Positions 47,405 through 56,143 of a DNA stretch of 64,000 bases are shown here, piece by piece (position 1 is the stretch's first letter; every line of letters starts with the position of its first letter). Source of the stretch: Rhizobium sp. NRK18 (GTDB taxonomy: Bacteria; Pseudomonadota; Alphaproteobacteria; Rhizobiales; Rhizobiaceae); assembly GCF_024385575.1 (NCBI RefSeq), contig NZ_JANFMV010000001.1, positions 1,145,681 through 1,209,680 on the forward strand, given 5' to 3'. The notes beneath the pieces were generated by a model. It saw nothing but the letters and a program-made list of their open reading frames with translations, had not been told where the DNA came from and did not search any database. The translations under genes were made by a program, and so were the position numbers.

Positions 47405-49966
47405 TTAGGTGCGCGGCTTGAGGTTTTCCGGGTCGTAGAGGGGCTTGTAGCCGACGGCGGCGACTTCGACCGGGTAGGTTTCGGCGAAGTATTCGACGTT
47501 CAGCTTGCGGCCGACCTGGCAGTATTCCTTCGGCAGATAGGCGAGCGCGATGTTCTTGCCGATCGTCGGGCCGAAGGCGACCGAGGTGGTGTAGGAGATG
47601 CGGCCGAGTTCATCGACGAGCGTCTTGCCGGTTTCGGGATCCATGACCGGCATGGAGCCGACCGGGTAACGCTTGACGCCGTTGGCATCGGTGTTCTCGG
47701 TCATCACCAGCGTGCAGAGCATGGCCGGCTGCTGATCGCGTGCCTTGTACTCCAGATGCTTCGCCTTGCCGCGGAAGTCGGCTTCCTTGACCTTCGGGCG
47801 GGCAAGGTCGGATTCCAGCAGGTTGTACTGGGTCAGCAGGTCGGCGTTCTGCAGGCGCAGGCTCTTTTCCATGCGGCGCGAATTGGCGTAGGTTTCGACA
47901 CCGATCGCCATGACGCCGGCAGCGCGAAGCGCATCCCAGACGGCCAGGCCGTCCTCGTACTTCATGTGCAGTTCCCAGCCCTGTTCGCCGACATAGGAAA
48001 TGCGGAAGGCGGAGACCGGCTTGCCGGCGATCTCGATCTGCTTGATCGCCGCGAAGGGGAAGTTTTCCGGATCGAGGCCGGCCGGATCGGCAACGACCTT
48101 CTTCAGGTTTTCGCGGGCATTCGGACCCCAGATGCCGAGCGTCGTGTACTTTTCCGAGACGTCGGTCACGGTGACGTCGAAACCCTTGTCCTCTGCGACG
48201 CGCTTCACATAGTGGAAATCGCGCGGGCCGGCATCGGCGCCGTCCACGATGCGGCAGCGGTCGGCCATGCGGAAGACGGTCAGGTCGGCGCGCACCATGC
48301 CCTCGTCGTCGAGGAAGTGGGTGTAGATACCCTTGCCGATGTTGTTGTCTCCGCCGATCTTGGCGGCGCAGAGCCATTCCATCAGCTCGACGTGGTCCGG
48401 TCCTTCGACGTCGAACATGTAGAAGTGCGAAAGGTTGATGATCGCGCAATCGTCGCTCATCGCCAGATGCTCGGCGTTCGAGACGCGCCAGAAGTGGCGG
48501 TTGTCCCATTCGTTCTCGCGGACCGGAACCCTGTCGCCGTATTTTTCGAGCAGGTGCTCGTTGGCGGCGTAGCCGTGGGCGCGTTCCCAGCCGCCGAGTT
48601 CCATAAAGTAGCCGCCGAGTTCCTTCTCGCGCTCGTAGAAGGGCGAACGCTTGATGTTGCGGCTCGTTGCGTAGGGTTCGCGCGGATGGACCGCCGGGAA
48701 GTAGATCTTCTGGGCCGCTTCGAAGCAGCGGTTCTCGATGAACTCTTCCGTCAGCTGGTGCGGGTAGAAGCGCGAATAGTCGATCGAGTTGTGGTCGATC
48801 TCAGTCCGGCCGTCGGTGATCCAGTCGGCGATCAGCTTGCCGTAGCCGGGGCCGTCCTTGACCCAGATGGCGACGCAGTACCAGAGACCGCGCACCTTCT
48901 GGCTTTCGCCGCAGGACGGGCCGCCCGCGGCCGATACCTGCAGCAGGCCGTTGAAGGAGTGGCCTTCATTGTAGCCGAGTTCGCCGAGGATTGGCGTCAG
49001 TTCCATGGCGCGTTCGAGCGGCTCGATGATCTGTTCCATCTCGAGGTCGCGCTGCGAGGGGGACAGGCGGGCTTCGTGCTTCTCAAGCAGCTCGCGAGGA
49101 TGGCAGAGACGCGGGTTGGTCGTCTCGTAGTAACCCCATTCGATCTGGCCGCCTTCGGTGGTCTTCGGGTCGCCGGTGTCGCGCATGTAGGCGGAGTTGC
49201 CCTGGTCGCGCAACAGCGGGAAGCCGATTTCCTTGCCAGTGCCTTCGAACTCGTTATAGGGGCCGAAGAAGGTCAGCGGATGGTCGACCGGCATGACCGG
49301 CAGGTCCTCGCCGACCATTTCGGCGATCAGGCGGCCCCACAGGCCGGCGCAGACGATGACGTGATCGGCATAGATGGTGCCGCGATGGGTGACGACGCCC
49401 TTGATGCGGCCGCCCTCGACGATCAGCGACTTGGCCGGCGTGTTGCCGAACATCTGCAGCTTGCCGGACTTTTCGGCGGCATCGACGAGCTTGCCGGCAA
49501 CCGTCTGCGAGCGCGGGATTACGAGACCGGCGTCGGGATCGAACATGCCGCCCTGGACCATGTCCTCCTCGATCAGCGGGAACTTCTCCTTGATCTCGGC
49601 CGGCGTGACCAGATGGGCGCGGGTACCGAAGGCCTTGGCCGAGGTTACCTTGCGCTTGATTTCCTCCATCCAGGTGTCGTCGCCCGTGCGGGCGACTTCC
49701 AGGCCGCCGATGCGGGCGTAATGGCCCATCTTCTCGAAGAAATCGATCGAATACTGCGTCGTCCAGACCGACAGGTAGTCATGGCTGGTCGTGTAGCAGA
49801 AGTCGGAGGCGTGCGCCGTCGAACCGATGTCGGTCGGGATGCCCGATTTGTCGATGCCGACGATATCGTCCCATCCCCGTTCGATCAGATGATGGGCGAT
49901 CGAGGCACCGACGATGCCCCCCAGACCCACGATGACGATCTTCGCCTTGTTCGGAAACTCTGCCAT
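47405..49966 (-). CDS. Dimethylglycine/sarcosine dehydrogenase-like FAD-GcvT protein
   Basis: 853 residues. N-terminal FAD domain (IVIVGLGGIVGASIAHHL; likely flavin-linking His in GSTAHASDF) of the DAO family to about 390, then a folate-binding GcvT domain (HFWRVSNAEHLAMSDD and LGIWGPNARENLKK) to a C-terminal barrel (YPVGSMPVMDPE...). Such enzymes demethylate dimethylglycine or sarcosine, passing the one-carbon unit to tetrahydrofolate. The start at 49966 follows AGGGTCGCAAGA. It stands alone in its orientation; betaine uptake or electron-transfer genes are not adjacent. The exact methylamine is not readable. Confidence 0.85.
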   Translation of the reverse strand: MAEFPNKAKIVIVGLGGIVGASIAHHLIERGWDDIVGIDKSGIPTDIGSTAHASDFCYTTSHDYLSVWTTQYSIDFFEKMGHYARIGGLEVARTGDDTWMEEIKRKVTSAKAFGTRAHLVTPAEIKEKFPLIEEDMVQGGMFDPDAGLVIPRSQTVAGKLVDAAEKSGKLQMFGNTPAKSLIVEGGRIKGVVTHRGTIYADHVIVCAGLWGRLIAEMVGEDLPVMPVDHPLTFFGPYNEFEGTGKEIGFPLLRDQGNSAYMRDTGDPKTTEGGQIEWGYYETTNPRLCHPRELLEKHEARLSPSQRDLEMEQIIEPLERAMELTPILGELGYNEGHSFNGLLQVSAAGGPSCGESQKVRGLWYCVAIWVKDGPGYGKLIADWITDGRTEIDHNSIDYSRFYPHQLTEEFIENRCFEAAQKIYFPAVHPREPYATSRNIKRSPFYEREKELGGYFMELGGWERAHGYAANEHLLEKYGDRVPVRENEWDNRHFWRVSNAEHLAMSDDCAIINLSHFYMFDVEGPDHVELMEWLCAAKIGGDNNIGKGIYTHFLDDEGMVRADLTVFRMADRCRIVDGADAGPRDFHYVKRVAEDKGFDVTVTDVSEKYTTLGIWGPNARENLKKVVADPAGLDPENFPFAAIKQIEIAGKPVSAFRISYVGEQGWELHMKYEDGLAVWDALRAAGVMAIGVETYANSRRMEKSLRLQNADLLTQYNLLESDLARPKVKEADFRGKAKHLEYKARDQQPAMLCTLVMTENTDANGVKRYPVGSMPVMDPETGKTLVDELGRISYTTSVAFGPTIGKNIALAYLPKEYCQVGRKLNVEYFAETYPVEVAAVGYKPLYDPENLKPRT

Positions 49967-50194
49967 TTCTTGCGACCCTGATTGGAAGTTTTGCCAAATC
50001 ATAATTGCTGGCGCGACACGACCAAAGCCTGTCTACGACATTCTCCGCATACTGTACGACGGGCGGAATTCGATCCCTGTTGATCGCGGTCCTCTCACCA
50101 CCGGGTCTTCGGGCCTGAAGCCGCGCTATTACAGGGCGTGGAACCTTTCTCACAGATCATGCGTTATCAGGTCACAAGAAAGGGAGATACTGTC

Positions 50195-50287
50195 ATGGAC
50201 ACGCAAAGCATTCTTACGGTCTGCATCATCGCAATGGCAATCATTCCGATCGTCTGTGCCGGCTGGTACGCAAACGTAAAGCACTGA
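50195..50287 (+). CDS. Predicted 30-residue single-span membrane peptide
   Basis: ATG GAC ... CAC TGA encodes a 30-residue peptide: a short polar start (MDTQS), a hydrophobic run of about 17 residues (ILTVCIIAMAIIPIVCA) and a GWYANVKH end. AAAGGGAG lies eight bases upstream, a good ribosome site. The hydrophobic core with two Cys and a central Pro and a basic tail looks like a real small membrane protein. It lies between the flavoprotein (minus) and the DUF4010 gene (minus), alone on plus. No function can be given; conservation would be needed to confirm it. Confidence 0.6.
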   Translation: MDTQSILTVCIIAMAIIPIVCAGWYANVKH

Positions 50288-50447
50288 TGCGACTTCTTTC
50301 GAGTGGCCCGGGCCCGGCCGCTTGGACAATACTATCTTCAAGACCAGACCGGCATGGTGAAAGCCTGTCGCGCATAAGGCAGCCTGGATCAGATTGACGC
50401 TCTTCGGCCTGTTTGATGACCTTTGGTCCGTCTCTATCTGCTGCTCC

Positions 50448-51722
50448 TCACTTCCCCCCAGCAAGTTCCAAAAAGATCACAAAACCCATGCCGCCGCTGG
50501 CAATGGCTATCGCGGTGAAGATTGCCAGATTTATGCCGTAGAGCCGCGTACCCGATGTCAACGCCAGCACGGCTTTCGTGACGAGGTTGACCGCGGCTGC
50601 GATCAATATTGCGATGGCTGCCGTCTCTCGTGCGACGGCCTGTTGCGACAGTTGCGCGGCGGACAGGGTGATCGCGTCCAGGTCCGCGATGCCCGAGACG
50701 GCGGCGACACCGAGCAGGCTTGCCGATCCGAGTTTGGCGATCAGGAACCGTGAGACGAAGCTGACGACCGCCAGCAGGGCGCCGAATTTCAGCACCATGC
50801 CAAGTTCGAACGGGTTGCTGAGGTTGACCGCGGGCGCACTTCCCGTCGCTGTCGAGCGGCGGACCATCAGGACAGAGGCCAGAAGAAAGGCGACGACGGC
50901 CGGAACGGTGGCGCTGGCGATCGGTAGCAGCAGGCCCGGGGCGATGGCGGTGGCGATAACCGTGGCCCGGCTCAGCGACATGGCGCCGGCAATCGCGGCA
51001 CCGGCTGCGAAACGGCGCGAGAATGCCGGCGTCTCCGCGGCCATTCGGGCGAAGGAGAGGGTGACGGCGGTCGAGGAGACGAAGCCGCCTGCTGCGCCGG
51101 CGAAGAGAACGCCGGCCTGCGGCCCGGCTATGCGGATCGCCAGATAGCCGACATAGGAAATCGCCGCGATCAGGATTGTCAGCAACCACAATTCGAACGG
51201 ATTGAACCCGCCCCACGGATCGATGGCCCGGTTCGGCAGCAGCGGCAGGGCGACGAAGGTCATGGTCATGAGGACAAGGGCCGCCCGGAGTTCAAGCCAT
51301 GTCATGCGGCGCAGGAAGCCGTGCAGGCTGTGACGTGCGGCAAGCAGGCCAGTGGTGACGACGCCGGAGGCGGCCGCGACCTTCATGTCCGAGAGGACCG
51401 CCAGCATGCCCAGGGCAAGCACCACGAAGGCCGAGACGACATTGGTCACGGAGTGGTTGTTCTCCTGCTCCGCCTCCATCTTCTGAAAGACGACGAAGGC
51501 CAGTCCGAAGGAAAGGACCAGGGCCGCGGGCAGGGTCCAGCCGATCATCTGTCCGATAAGGGCAGTCAGGCCTCCGAGGAACCCGGCAAGGGCAAAGGTG
51601 CGGATGCCGGCCGTGCGACCGCCTGCCGGCAGATCGCGCTCCTGCCAGCCGCGCTCGATGCCGACCAGCAGTCCGATCGCCAATGCCAGCGCCAGGCGCT
51701 GGAAGACGTCCAGTGTTTCCAT
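50448..51722 (-). CDS. MgtC/SapB and DUF4010-domain membrane protein
   Basis: 424 residues with about twelve hydrophobic segments. The N-terminal MgtC-like part has ALALAIGLLVGIERGW; the rest matches the DUF4010 pattern (GGFVSSTAVTLSFARMA, and GVAAVSGIADLDAITLS). Location is the inner membrane. MgtC proteins affect Mg2+ and intracellular-survival phenotypes in other bacteria, but the role of this fused form is unknown. The start at 51722 was chosen for its family-like METLDVFQRLALALAIG; an ATG at 51746 would add eight residues. Confidence 0.8.
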   Translation of the reverse strand: METLDVFQRLALALAIGLLVGIERGWQERDLPAGGRTAGIRTFALAGFLGGLTALIGQMIGWTLPAALVLSFGLAFVVFQKMEAEQENNHSVTNVVSAFVVLALGMLAVLSDMKVAAASGVVTTGLLAARHSLHGFLRRMTWLELRAALVLMTMTFVALPLLPNRAIDPWGGFNPFELWLLTILIAAISYVGYLAIRIAGPQAGVLFAGAAGGFVSSTAVTLSFARMAAETPAFSRRFAAGAAIAGAMSLSRATVIATAIAPGLLLPIASATVPAVVAFLLASVLMVRRSTATGSAPAVNLSNPFELGMVLKFGALLAVVSFVSRFLIAKLGSASLLGVAAVSGIADLDAITLSAAQLSQQAVARETAAIAILIAAAVNLVTKAVLALTSGTRLYGINLAIFTAIAIASGGMGFVIFLELAGGK

Positions 51723-51989
51723 CCCGCAGGTGCCCTTTCCAGACATTGGATACGGGCGCGATCATACGCCATCCCGGCGCGCCGGAATTGACTTGTGTCA
51801 TGTTCTTCGCACGCTTTCGTGCGCAATCCACCACGCGTTAACACTTTTTCGTCGAATCGGCGCTGACGGGCCGGTTCGGTAAAGATTCAATTTATCTTTT
51901 TCCGGTAAACCTTTGTTAGCAAATCCGTCCGGGACAGCGGCAGAGGCCGGGCGAAACCACCTGAACCCCTTGTATCGAGTTTCGTGTTC

Positions 51990-53015
51990 ATGCGTTTGAA
52001 GGCCTTATCCCTCCTCATCCTCGGCAGTGTTGCGCTTGCGAGCTGCCGGGCGACGTCCGGCCCGACGGAGGCCCTGAATATCGTCGCGCCGCAGGAGGTG
52101 ACCGGGTCCATCACCCCGCCCGAGCCGGTCGGCGATGCGCCGGCCAAGAAGGTGGCGCAAGTGGGCGATGCTCAGCCTCACGAGCTTGCCTGGGCAGGCG
52201 ACATGCCGGCCTCCGGTGCTGCCGAGGCTTCGGAAATGGCCGTCAGTCTCCCACTCCCGAGCGAACGGCCGACAGGGGAAAGCTTCGACGCCACGCCGTC
52301 GCCGGCTGTGCTGAAAGGCTCGCGCGTCTACAGCAGCCGTTTCCGCGATGCCAAGCCGATCAATTTCGGCAAGCGCTCGCCGCACAATCATGCCGTCCAC
52401 GGCGTCGACGTTTCGCGCTGGCAGGGCAATATCGACTGGCCGAAGCTTCGCACGCAGGGTGCAAACTTCGCCTATATCAAGGCCACCGACGGAGGCGACC
52501 ATCTCGACCCGATGTTCAAGACCAACTGGCGCAATGCCAAGGTGGCCGGCCTGAAGCGCGGGGCCTACCACTTCTTCTACTGGTGCAGGACCGCCGGCGA
52601 ACAGGCCGACTGGTTCATCCGCAACGTGCCGCGCGATCCTGATGCCCTGCCGCCGGTCATCGATGTCGAATGGAACCATGAGTCGAGCTGCAAGCGCCGC
52701 CCATCGCCGGAGAAGGTGCGCGAGAAGATGCAGGTGTTCATGGACATGCTCGAACGCCACTACGGCAAGCGGCCGATCATCTATACCGCACCGGACTTCT
52801 ACGAGGACAACCTGCAGGGCGCGTTCAAGAGCCATCCCTTCTGGCTGCGCTCGGTGGCCGCGCATCCGTCCAAGGTCTATCCGGGCCGCGACTGGCTGTT
52901 CTGGCAATATTCCGGTTCTGGCCTGTCGCACGGCGTGGACGGACGCATCGATCTGAACGCCTTCCACGGCAGCGAAGCCGAATGGCGCCGCTTCTCCGGA
53001 ACGGGGCGCAGCTGA
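51990..53015 (+). CDS. GH25 lysozyme-like lipoprotein
   Basis: 341 residues. The first 20 form a lipoprotein signal with lipobox VALASC (Cys about residue 19). A linker rich in Pro and Ala to about 130 precedes a glycoside hydrolase family 25 domain: HGVDVSRWQGNIDW, AYIKATDGG, and the catalytic DxE in PPVIDVEWNH, ending in YSGSGLSHGVDGRIDLN. It would cleave peptidoglycan beta-1,4 bonds from a lipid anchor, in outer or inner membrane. GTG at 51984 is a possible start. Long linker and lipid anchor suggest a cell-wall remodelling enzyme rather than a phage endolysin; no phage genes are near. Confidence 0.9.
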   Translation: MRLKALSLLILGSVALASCRATSGPTEALNIVAPQEVTGSITPPEPVGDAPAKKVAQVGDAQPHELAWAGDMPASGAAEASEMAVSLPLPSERPTGESFDATPSPAVLKGSRVYSSRFRDAKPINFGKRSPHNHAVHGVDVSRWQGNIDWPKLRTQGANFAYIKATDGGDHLDPMFKTNWRNAKVAGLKRGAYHFFYWCRTAGEQADWFIRNVPRDPDALPPVIDVEWNHESSCKRRPSPEKVREKMQVFMDMLERHYGKRPIIYTAPDFYEDNLQGAFKSHPFWLRSVAAHPSKVYPGRDWLFWQYSGSGLSHGVDGRIDLNAFHGSEAEWRRFSGTGRS

Positions 53016-53018
53016 GGG

Positions 53019-53032
53019 CTGAGGGCCCTCAG
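53019..53032. other. Perfect 14-bp GC-rich palindrome between convergent genes
   Basis: CTGAGGGCCCTCAG, preceded by a direct copy of CTGAGGG, fills the 19-base gap between the lysozyme and LacI-family gene stops. No T-run; a weak shared terminator at best. Confidence 0.35.
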
Positions 53033-53034
53033 TC

Positions 53035-54096
53035 TCAGGCAGACTTCCGGCGGATGATCTCGAAGCCGAGGTCGGTCACCCTGTCGGGCGACGGACCTCC
53101 CTCGCAACGGGCCAGAATGGCGGCGGCCGCCGTGTGACCGAGTTTCGTGCGATCGACCCTGACCGTGGTAATGGCCGGTTCGACATAGGCGGCGAATTCC
53201 TGGTCGCCAAATCCGATGACGGCAACGTCTTCGGGGATCTTCAGGCCGCGGGCATTGGCTTCGATGATGATCCCATGAGCCAGAATGTCGGAACTGCAGA
53301 AGATCACGCCGTCGCGAAAACCCTCGTCCTCGATCAGTCGACGCATGGCGTCACGCCCGTGAGAGAGCCTGGCGATTTCCTCGAAGTTGATCGCGGTGGT
53401 GTTCTTGCCGCAAAGACGGGCAACTTCACGTGTGAAGGCATCGCGGCGTCGGGTTGCGCGCTCGTCGCCCGCGCAAACCGTCGCAAAGTTCCGGTAGCCT
53501 GCACCGACGGCGAAATCGGCGGCGGCCCGGCCGGCCTCGACATGGGAAAAGCCGACGCACAGGTCGATCGGGCTTTCGGTCGTGTCCCACAATTCAACGA
53601 CCGGTATGCCGGCTGCCAGTAGCATCCTGCGGGCCTCGGACGTGTGATGGATCCCCGTCAGCAGGATGGCATCCGGCCGGCGGGAAAGATGCGTCATGAT
53701 CAGCTTTTCTTCCTCGGCCGGATCAAAGCCGGTCTCTGACAGCAGGATCTGGTAGCCATGGCCACTGATCCCCTCGGTGAAGGCCTTGATCATCCAGGAA
53801 TAGACGATGTTGGTGATCGAGGGCACCAGAGCCGCGATCAGCTTGCTCCTTCGTGAGGCCAGGGCACCGGCAAGCGCATTCGGTACGAAGCCGGTGGTTT
53901 CGATCGCCTGTCTGATCTTTTCCAGCGTCGCCGGCGATACCTTGGAGGGGTCACTGAGCGCGCGTGAAACCGTGACCTGGGATACCCCGGCCAGCCGGCC
54001 GACCGTCTCCATGGTCACCGACCGGCCGCCGGACGGCCTTGCGGCCGTCCCGTCGGTTTTCTGCCTTTCCTGCGTCCCGGATCCGGATTTCGCCAT
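53035..54096 (-). CDS. LacI-family transcriptional regulator
   Basis: 353 residues. The helix-turn-helix (residues 27-50, VTMETVGRLAGVSQVTVSRAL) and hinge (ALAGALASRRS) are standard; the ligand-binding core resembles the GntR/gluconate-type LacI regulators, with FSHVEAGRAAADFAVG and IGFGDQEFAAYV. It follows tctA by 44 bases and is likely the last gene of the tctC-tctB-tctA unit. Its operators are probably the paired sites at 57262-57279 and 57369-57388. The inducer is likely a sugar acid handled by the linked dehydratase. Confidence 0.9.
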   Translation of the reverse strand: MAKSGSGTQERQKTDGTAARPSGGRSVTMETVGRLAGVSQVTVSRALSDPSKVSPATLEKIRQAIETTGFVPNALAGALASRRSKLIAALVPSITNIVYSWMIKAFTEGISGHGYQILLSETGFDPAEEEKLIMTHLSRRPDAILLTGIHHTSEARRMLLAAGIPVVELWDTTESPIDLCVGFSHVEAGRAAADFAVGAGYRNFATVCAGDERATRRRDAFTREVARLCGKNTTAINFEEIARLSHGRDAMRRLIEDEGFRDGVIFCSSDILAHGIIIEANARGLKIPEDVAVIGFGDQEFAAYVEPAITTVRVDRTKLGHTAAAAILARCEGGPSPDRVTDLGFEIIRRKSA

Positions 54097-54140
54097 CCTG
54101 CGCCTGATTCCTCATGTTTCGGATTCGGCTTACCTTAGCA

Positions 54141-55637
54141 TCAGCCGTCACCGTTTGCCTTGTTTCTCCGTGACAGGATGATGGAAACCCAGACAGACGC
54201 GGCGATCAACACCCACAACAGGACCGCAATCCAGCTCTTGGTGAAGAAGATCGTCAAATCGCCGAAGGATTCCAGGCTTTTCACGAAATAGACTTCCGCG
54301 GATGGGCCGAGAATGAAGCCGATGATGAATGGGGCGATCTCGATGCCGATCTTCATGGCCAGCCAGCCGAACAGGCCGAAGATAAGAAGTGTCCAGACAT
54401 CGAACATGACGCCGTAATTGGTCGTGTAGGCGCCGATGGTGCACATCATCAGGATCAGCGGGAAGAGGATGTGCTTCGGTACGGTGACGATAAGCGCCAG
54501 ATAGCGGATCGCCAGATACATGATGGCGAACATGGCGATGTTGGCGATCAGCATCGCGACGATCATAGCGTCCCACGTGCCGGGATTGTTGCCGATGAAG
54601 AGCGGCCCGACCTGCACACCCTGAAGCGTGAAGGCGCCAATCAGCAGGGCGGTCGTCGAGTCTCCCGGGATGCCGAGCGAGAGCAGCGGTATGAGCGCAC
54701 CGCCGGTCAAGCCGTTGTTGCCGGATTCCGATGCGATGATGCCTGCCGGTTCCCCCTTGCCGAAACGCTCGGGCGTGCGCGAAAAGGTCTTGGCGTTCGA
54801 ATAGGCGAGGATGGAGGCGGCCGATCCGCCGACGCCGGGCAGAATGCCGACGAAGGTGCCGATGCCGGAGGAGCGGATGAGGTTCCCGATCTGACCCTTG
54901 AAGAGCGAAAGCGAAAAGGTCGAATCGCGGCCGATCTTGATGTCGCTCATGCTCTGACCTTCGGGCACGCCGCGTTCCGCCTCGTCGAAGACCGCGGCGA
55001 CCCCGAAGAGACCGATCAGCACGGGAAGCAGCACGAAGCCGTCCTGAAGCCAGTATTCGAGACCAGGCGGGATCAGGCGAAACTCGCCGTTGCCGCCGTT
55101 TTCGATCGAATAGGTGCCGATGAGACTGATAAAGATGCCGAGAAAGCCGGAAAATATGCCCATCAGCATGTTGGAACTCAGCGCGCCCATGACGGTGAGC
55201 GCGAAAAGGATGATGAGAAACTTCTCGACATAGGAGAACTTGATCGCGAAATCCGCGAGCGTCGGGGCGAAGAGGTAAAGGATGAGCAGGCTGAACAGGC
55301 CGCCGAACACCGACGAAATGATGCCGATCCGCAGCGCCTTCTCGCCTTCGCCCCTCTGCGCCATCGGATAGCCGTCAAGCGTCGTGGTGATCGATGAGGG
55401 GGTGCCGGGGATACCGATCAGCACCGCCGGCACCAGTCCGCCAGAAATGCCGCCGACATAAAGGCCGAGCAGCAGCGCGAGACCGTTGTTGAGGCCGAGC
55501 GAATAGGTCAGCGGCAGGCAGACGGCAACCGCCATGGTGGCGGTCAGGCCTGGTATGGCGCCGAAGATGATCCCGATGAAGGTCCCGGCGACGATGAGTA
55601 CCAGGAAGAGCGGGGTGATGAAGTCGAAGATTTCCAT
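54141..55637 (-). CDS. tctA: Tripartite tricarboxylate-type transporter large membrane protein TctA
   Basis: 498 residues with about eleven to twelve membrane helices. Conserved TctA blocks: IIFGAIPGLTATMAVAVCLP, GIPGTPSSITTTLDGYPMA, GILPGVGGSAASILAYS and LSLGIPGDSTTALLIGAF. It is the channel of a secondary transporter energised by an ion gradient. It starts 25 bases after tctB. The gene name refers to the family; the substrate is probably a sugar acid, judged from the divergent genes. Confidence 0.92.
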   Translation of the reverse strand: MEIFDFITPLFLVLIVAGTFIGIIFGAIPGLTATMAVAVCLPLTYSLGLNNGLALLLGLYVGGISGGLVPAVLIGIPGTPSSITTTLDGYPMAQRGEGEKALRIGIISSVFGGLFSLLILYLFAPTLADFAIKFSYVEKFLIILFALTVMGALSSNMLMGIFSGFLGIFISLIGTYSIENGGNGEFRLIPPGLEYWLQDGFVLLPVLIGLFGVAAVFDEAERGVPEGQSMSDIKIGRDSTFSLSLFKGQIGNLIRSSGIGTFVGILPGVGGSAASILAYSNAKTFSRTPERFGKGEPAGIIASESGNNGLTGGALIPLLSLGIPGDSTTALLIGAFTLQGVQVGPLFIGNNPGTWDAMIVAMLIANIAMFAIMYLAIRYLALIVTVPKHILFPLILMMCTIGAYTTNYGVMFDVWTLLIFGLFGWLAMKIGIEIAPFIIGFILGPSAEVYFVKSLESFGDLTIFFTKSWIAVLLWVLIAASVWVSIILSRRNKANGDG

Positions 55638-55662
55638 GAGATGATGTCCGCGAGAGGTCGGA

Positions 55663-56082
55663 TCAGGGCAGCGTCAGGTAGAAGACGTCGTTGAAGAGCC
55701 ACCAGGAGAGAACGGGCGCAACGATCGCCATGATGACGACCGGCACGAGTGTTCTGACCGTGCGCTGGTGCATGAAGAGCACCGACGTCAGGAAGACGAA
55801 CGGAATGGAACAGGCGAGGAAGCCAAAACCGGTATTGGGAATGAGTTCCCCGACCGGTTCGAGCAGCCAGAAATAGATGAAACAGAGCGCGATCACGCCG
55901 AAGAAGCGGAGCTTGTCCATCTGCGAGATGATCTCGCGCCAGTAGCCGGCGGATCCGGCCAGCGACTGCCGCCGCTGAATGACGATCGCCAATCCCAGGA
56001 TGACCAGAATGGATCCGATCACCGTCGGGAAGATGAGGTGCGATGTTGCGAAGTTGATCTTAACGTGGGTCAGGCTGCTCAT
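55663..56082 (-). CDS. tctB: Tripartite transporter small membrane protein TctB
   Basis: 139 residues with four predicted membrane helices; poorly conserved family, identified mainly by size and position between tctC and tctA. The C-terminal ...MHQRTVRTLVPVVIMAIVAP fits TctB. The start at 56082 is the ATG next to a helix-rich N-terminus; a longer reading to 56283 would enter tctC. Ribosome site AAGGAAGCC. Confidence 0.85.
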   Translation of the reverse strand: MSSLTHVKINFATSHLIFPTVIGSILVILGLAIVIQRRQSLAGSAGYWREIISQMDKLRFFGVIALCFIYFWLLEPVGELIPNTGFGFLACSIPFVFLTSVLFMHQRTVRTLVPVVIMAIVAPVLSWWLFNDVFYLTLP

Positions 56083-56143
56083 GACGGCTTCCTTGAAATA
56101 ACAGGGCAGGAGAGGGCCGGAGTTCGCCTCCGGCCCTTTCGCG

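Noticed and set aside
47756..49981. 741-residue plus-strand open frame opposite the flavoprotein gene
   Set aside because: Antisense shadow; the minus-strand protein has clear FAD and GcvT motifs.
50305..50314. GGCCCGGGCC palindrome after the small peptide gene
   Set aside because: Short, expected by chance in GC-rich DNA, and no T-run follows to make it a terminator.
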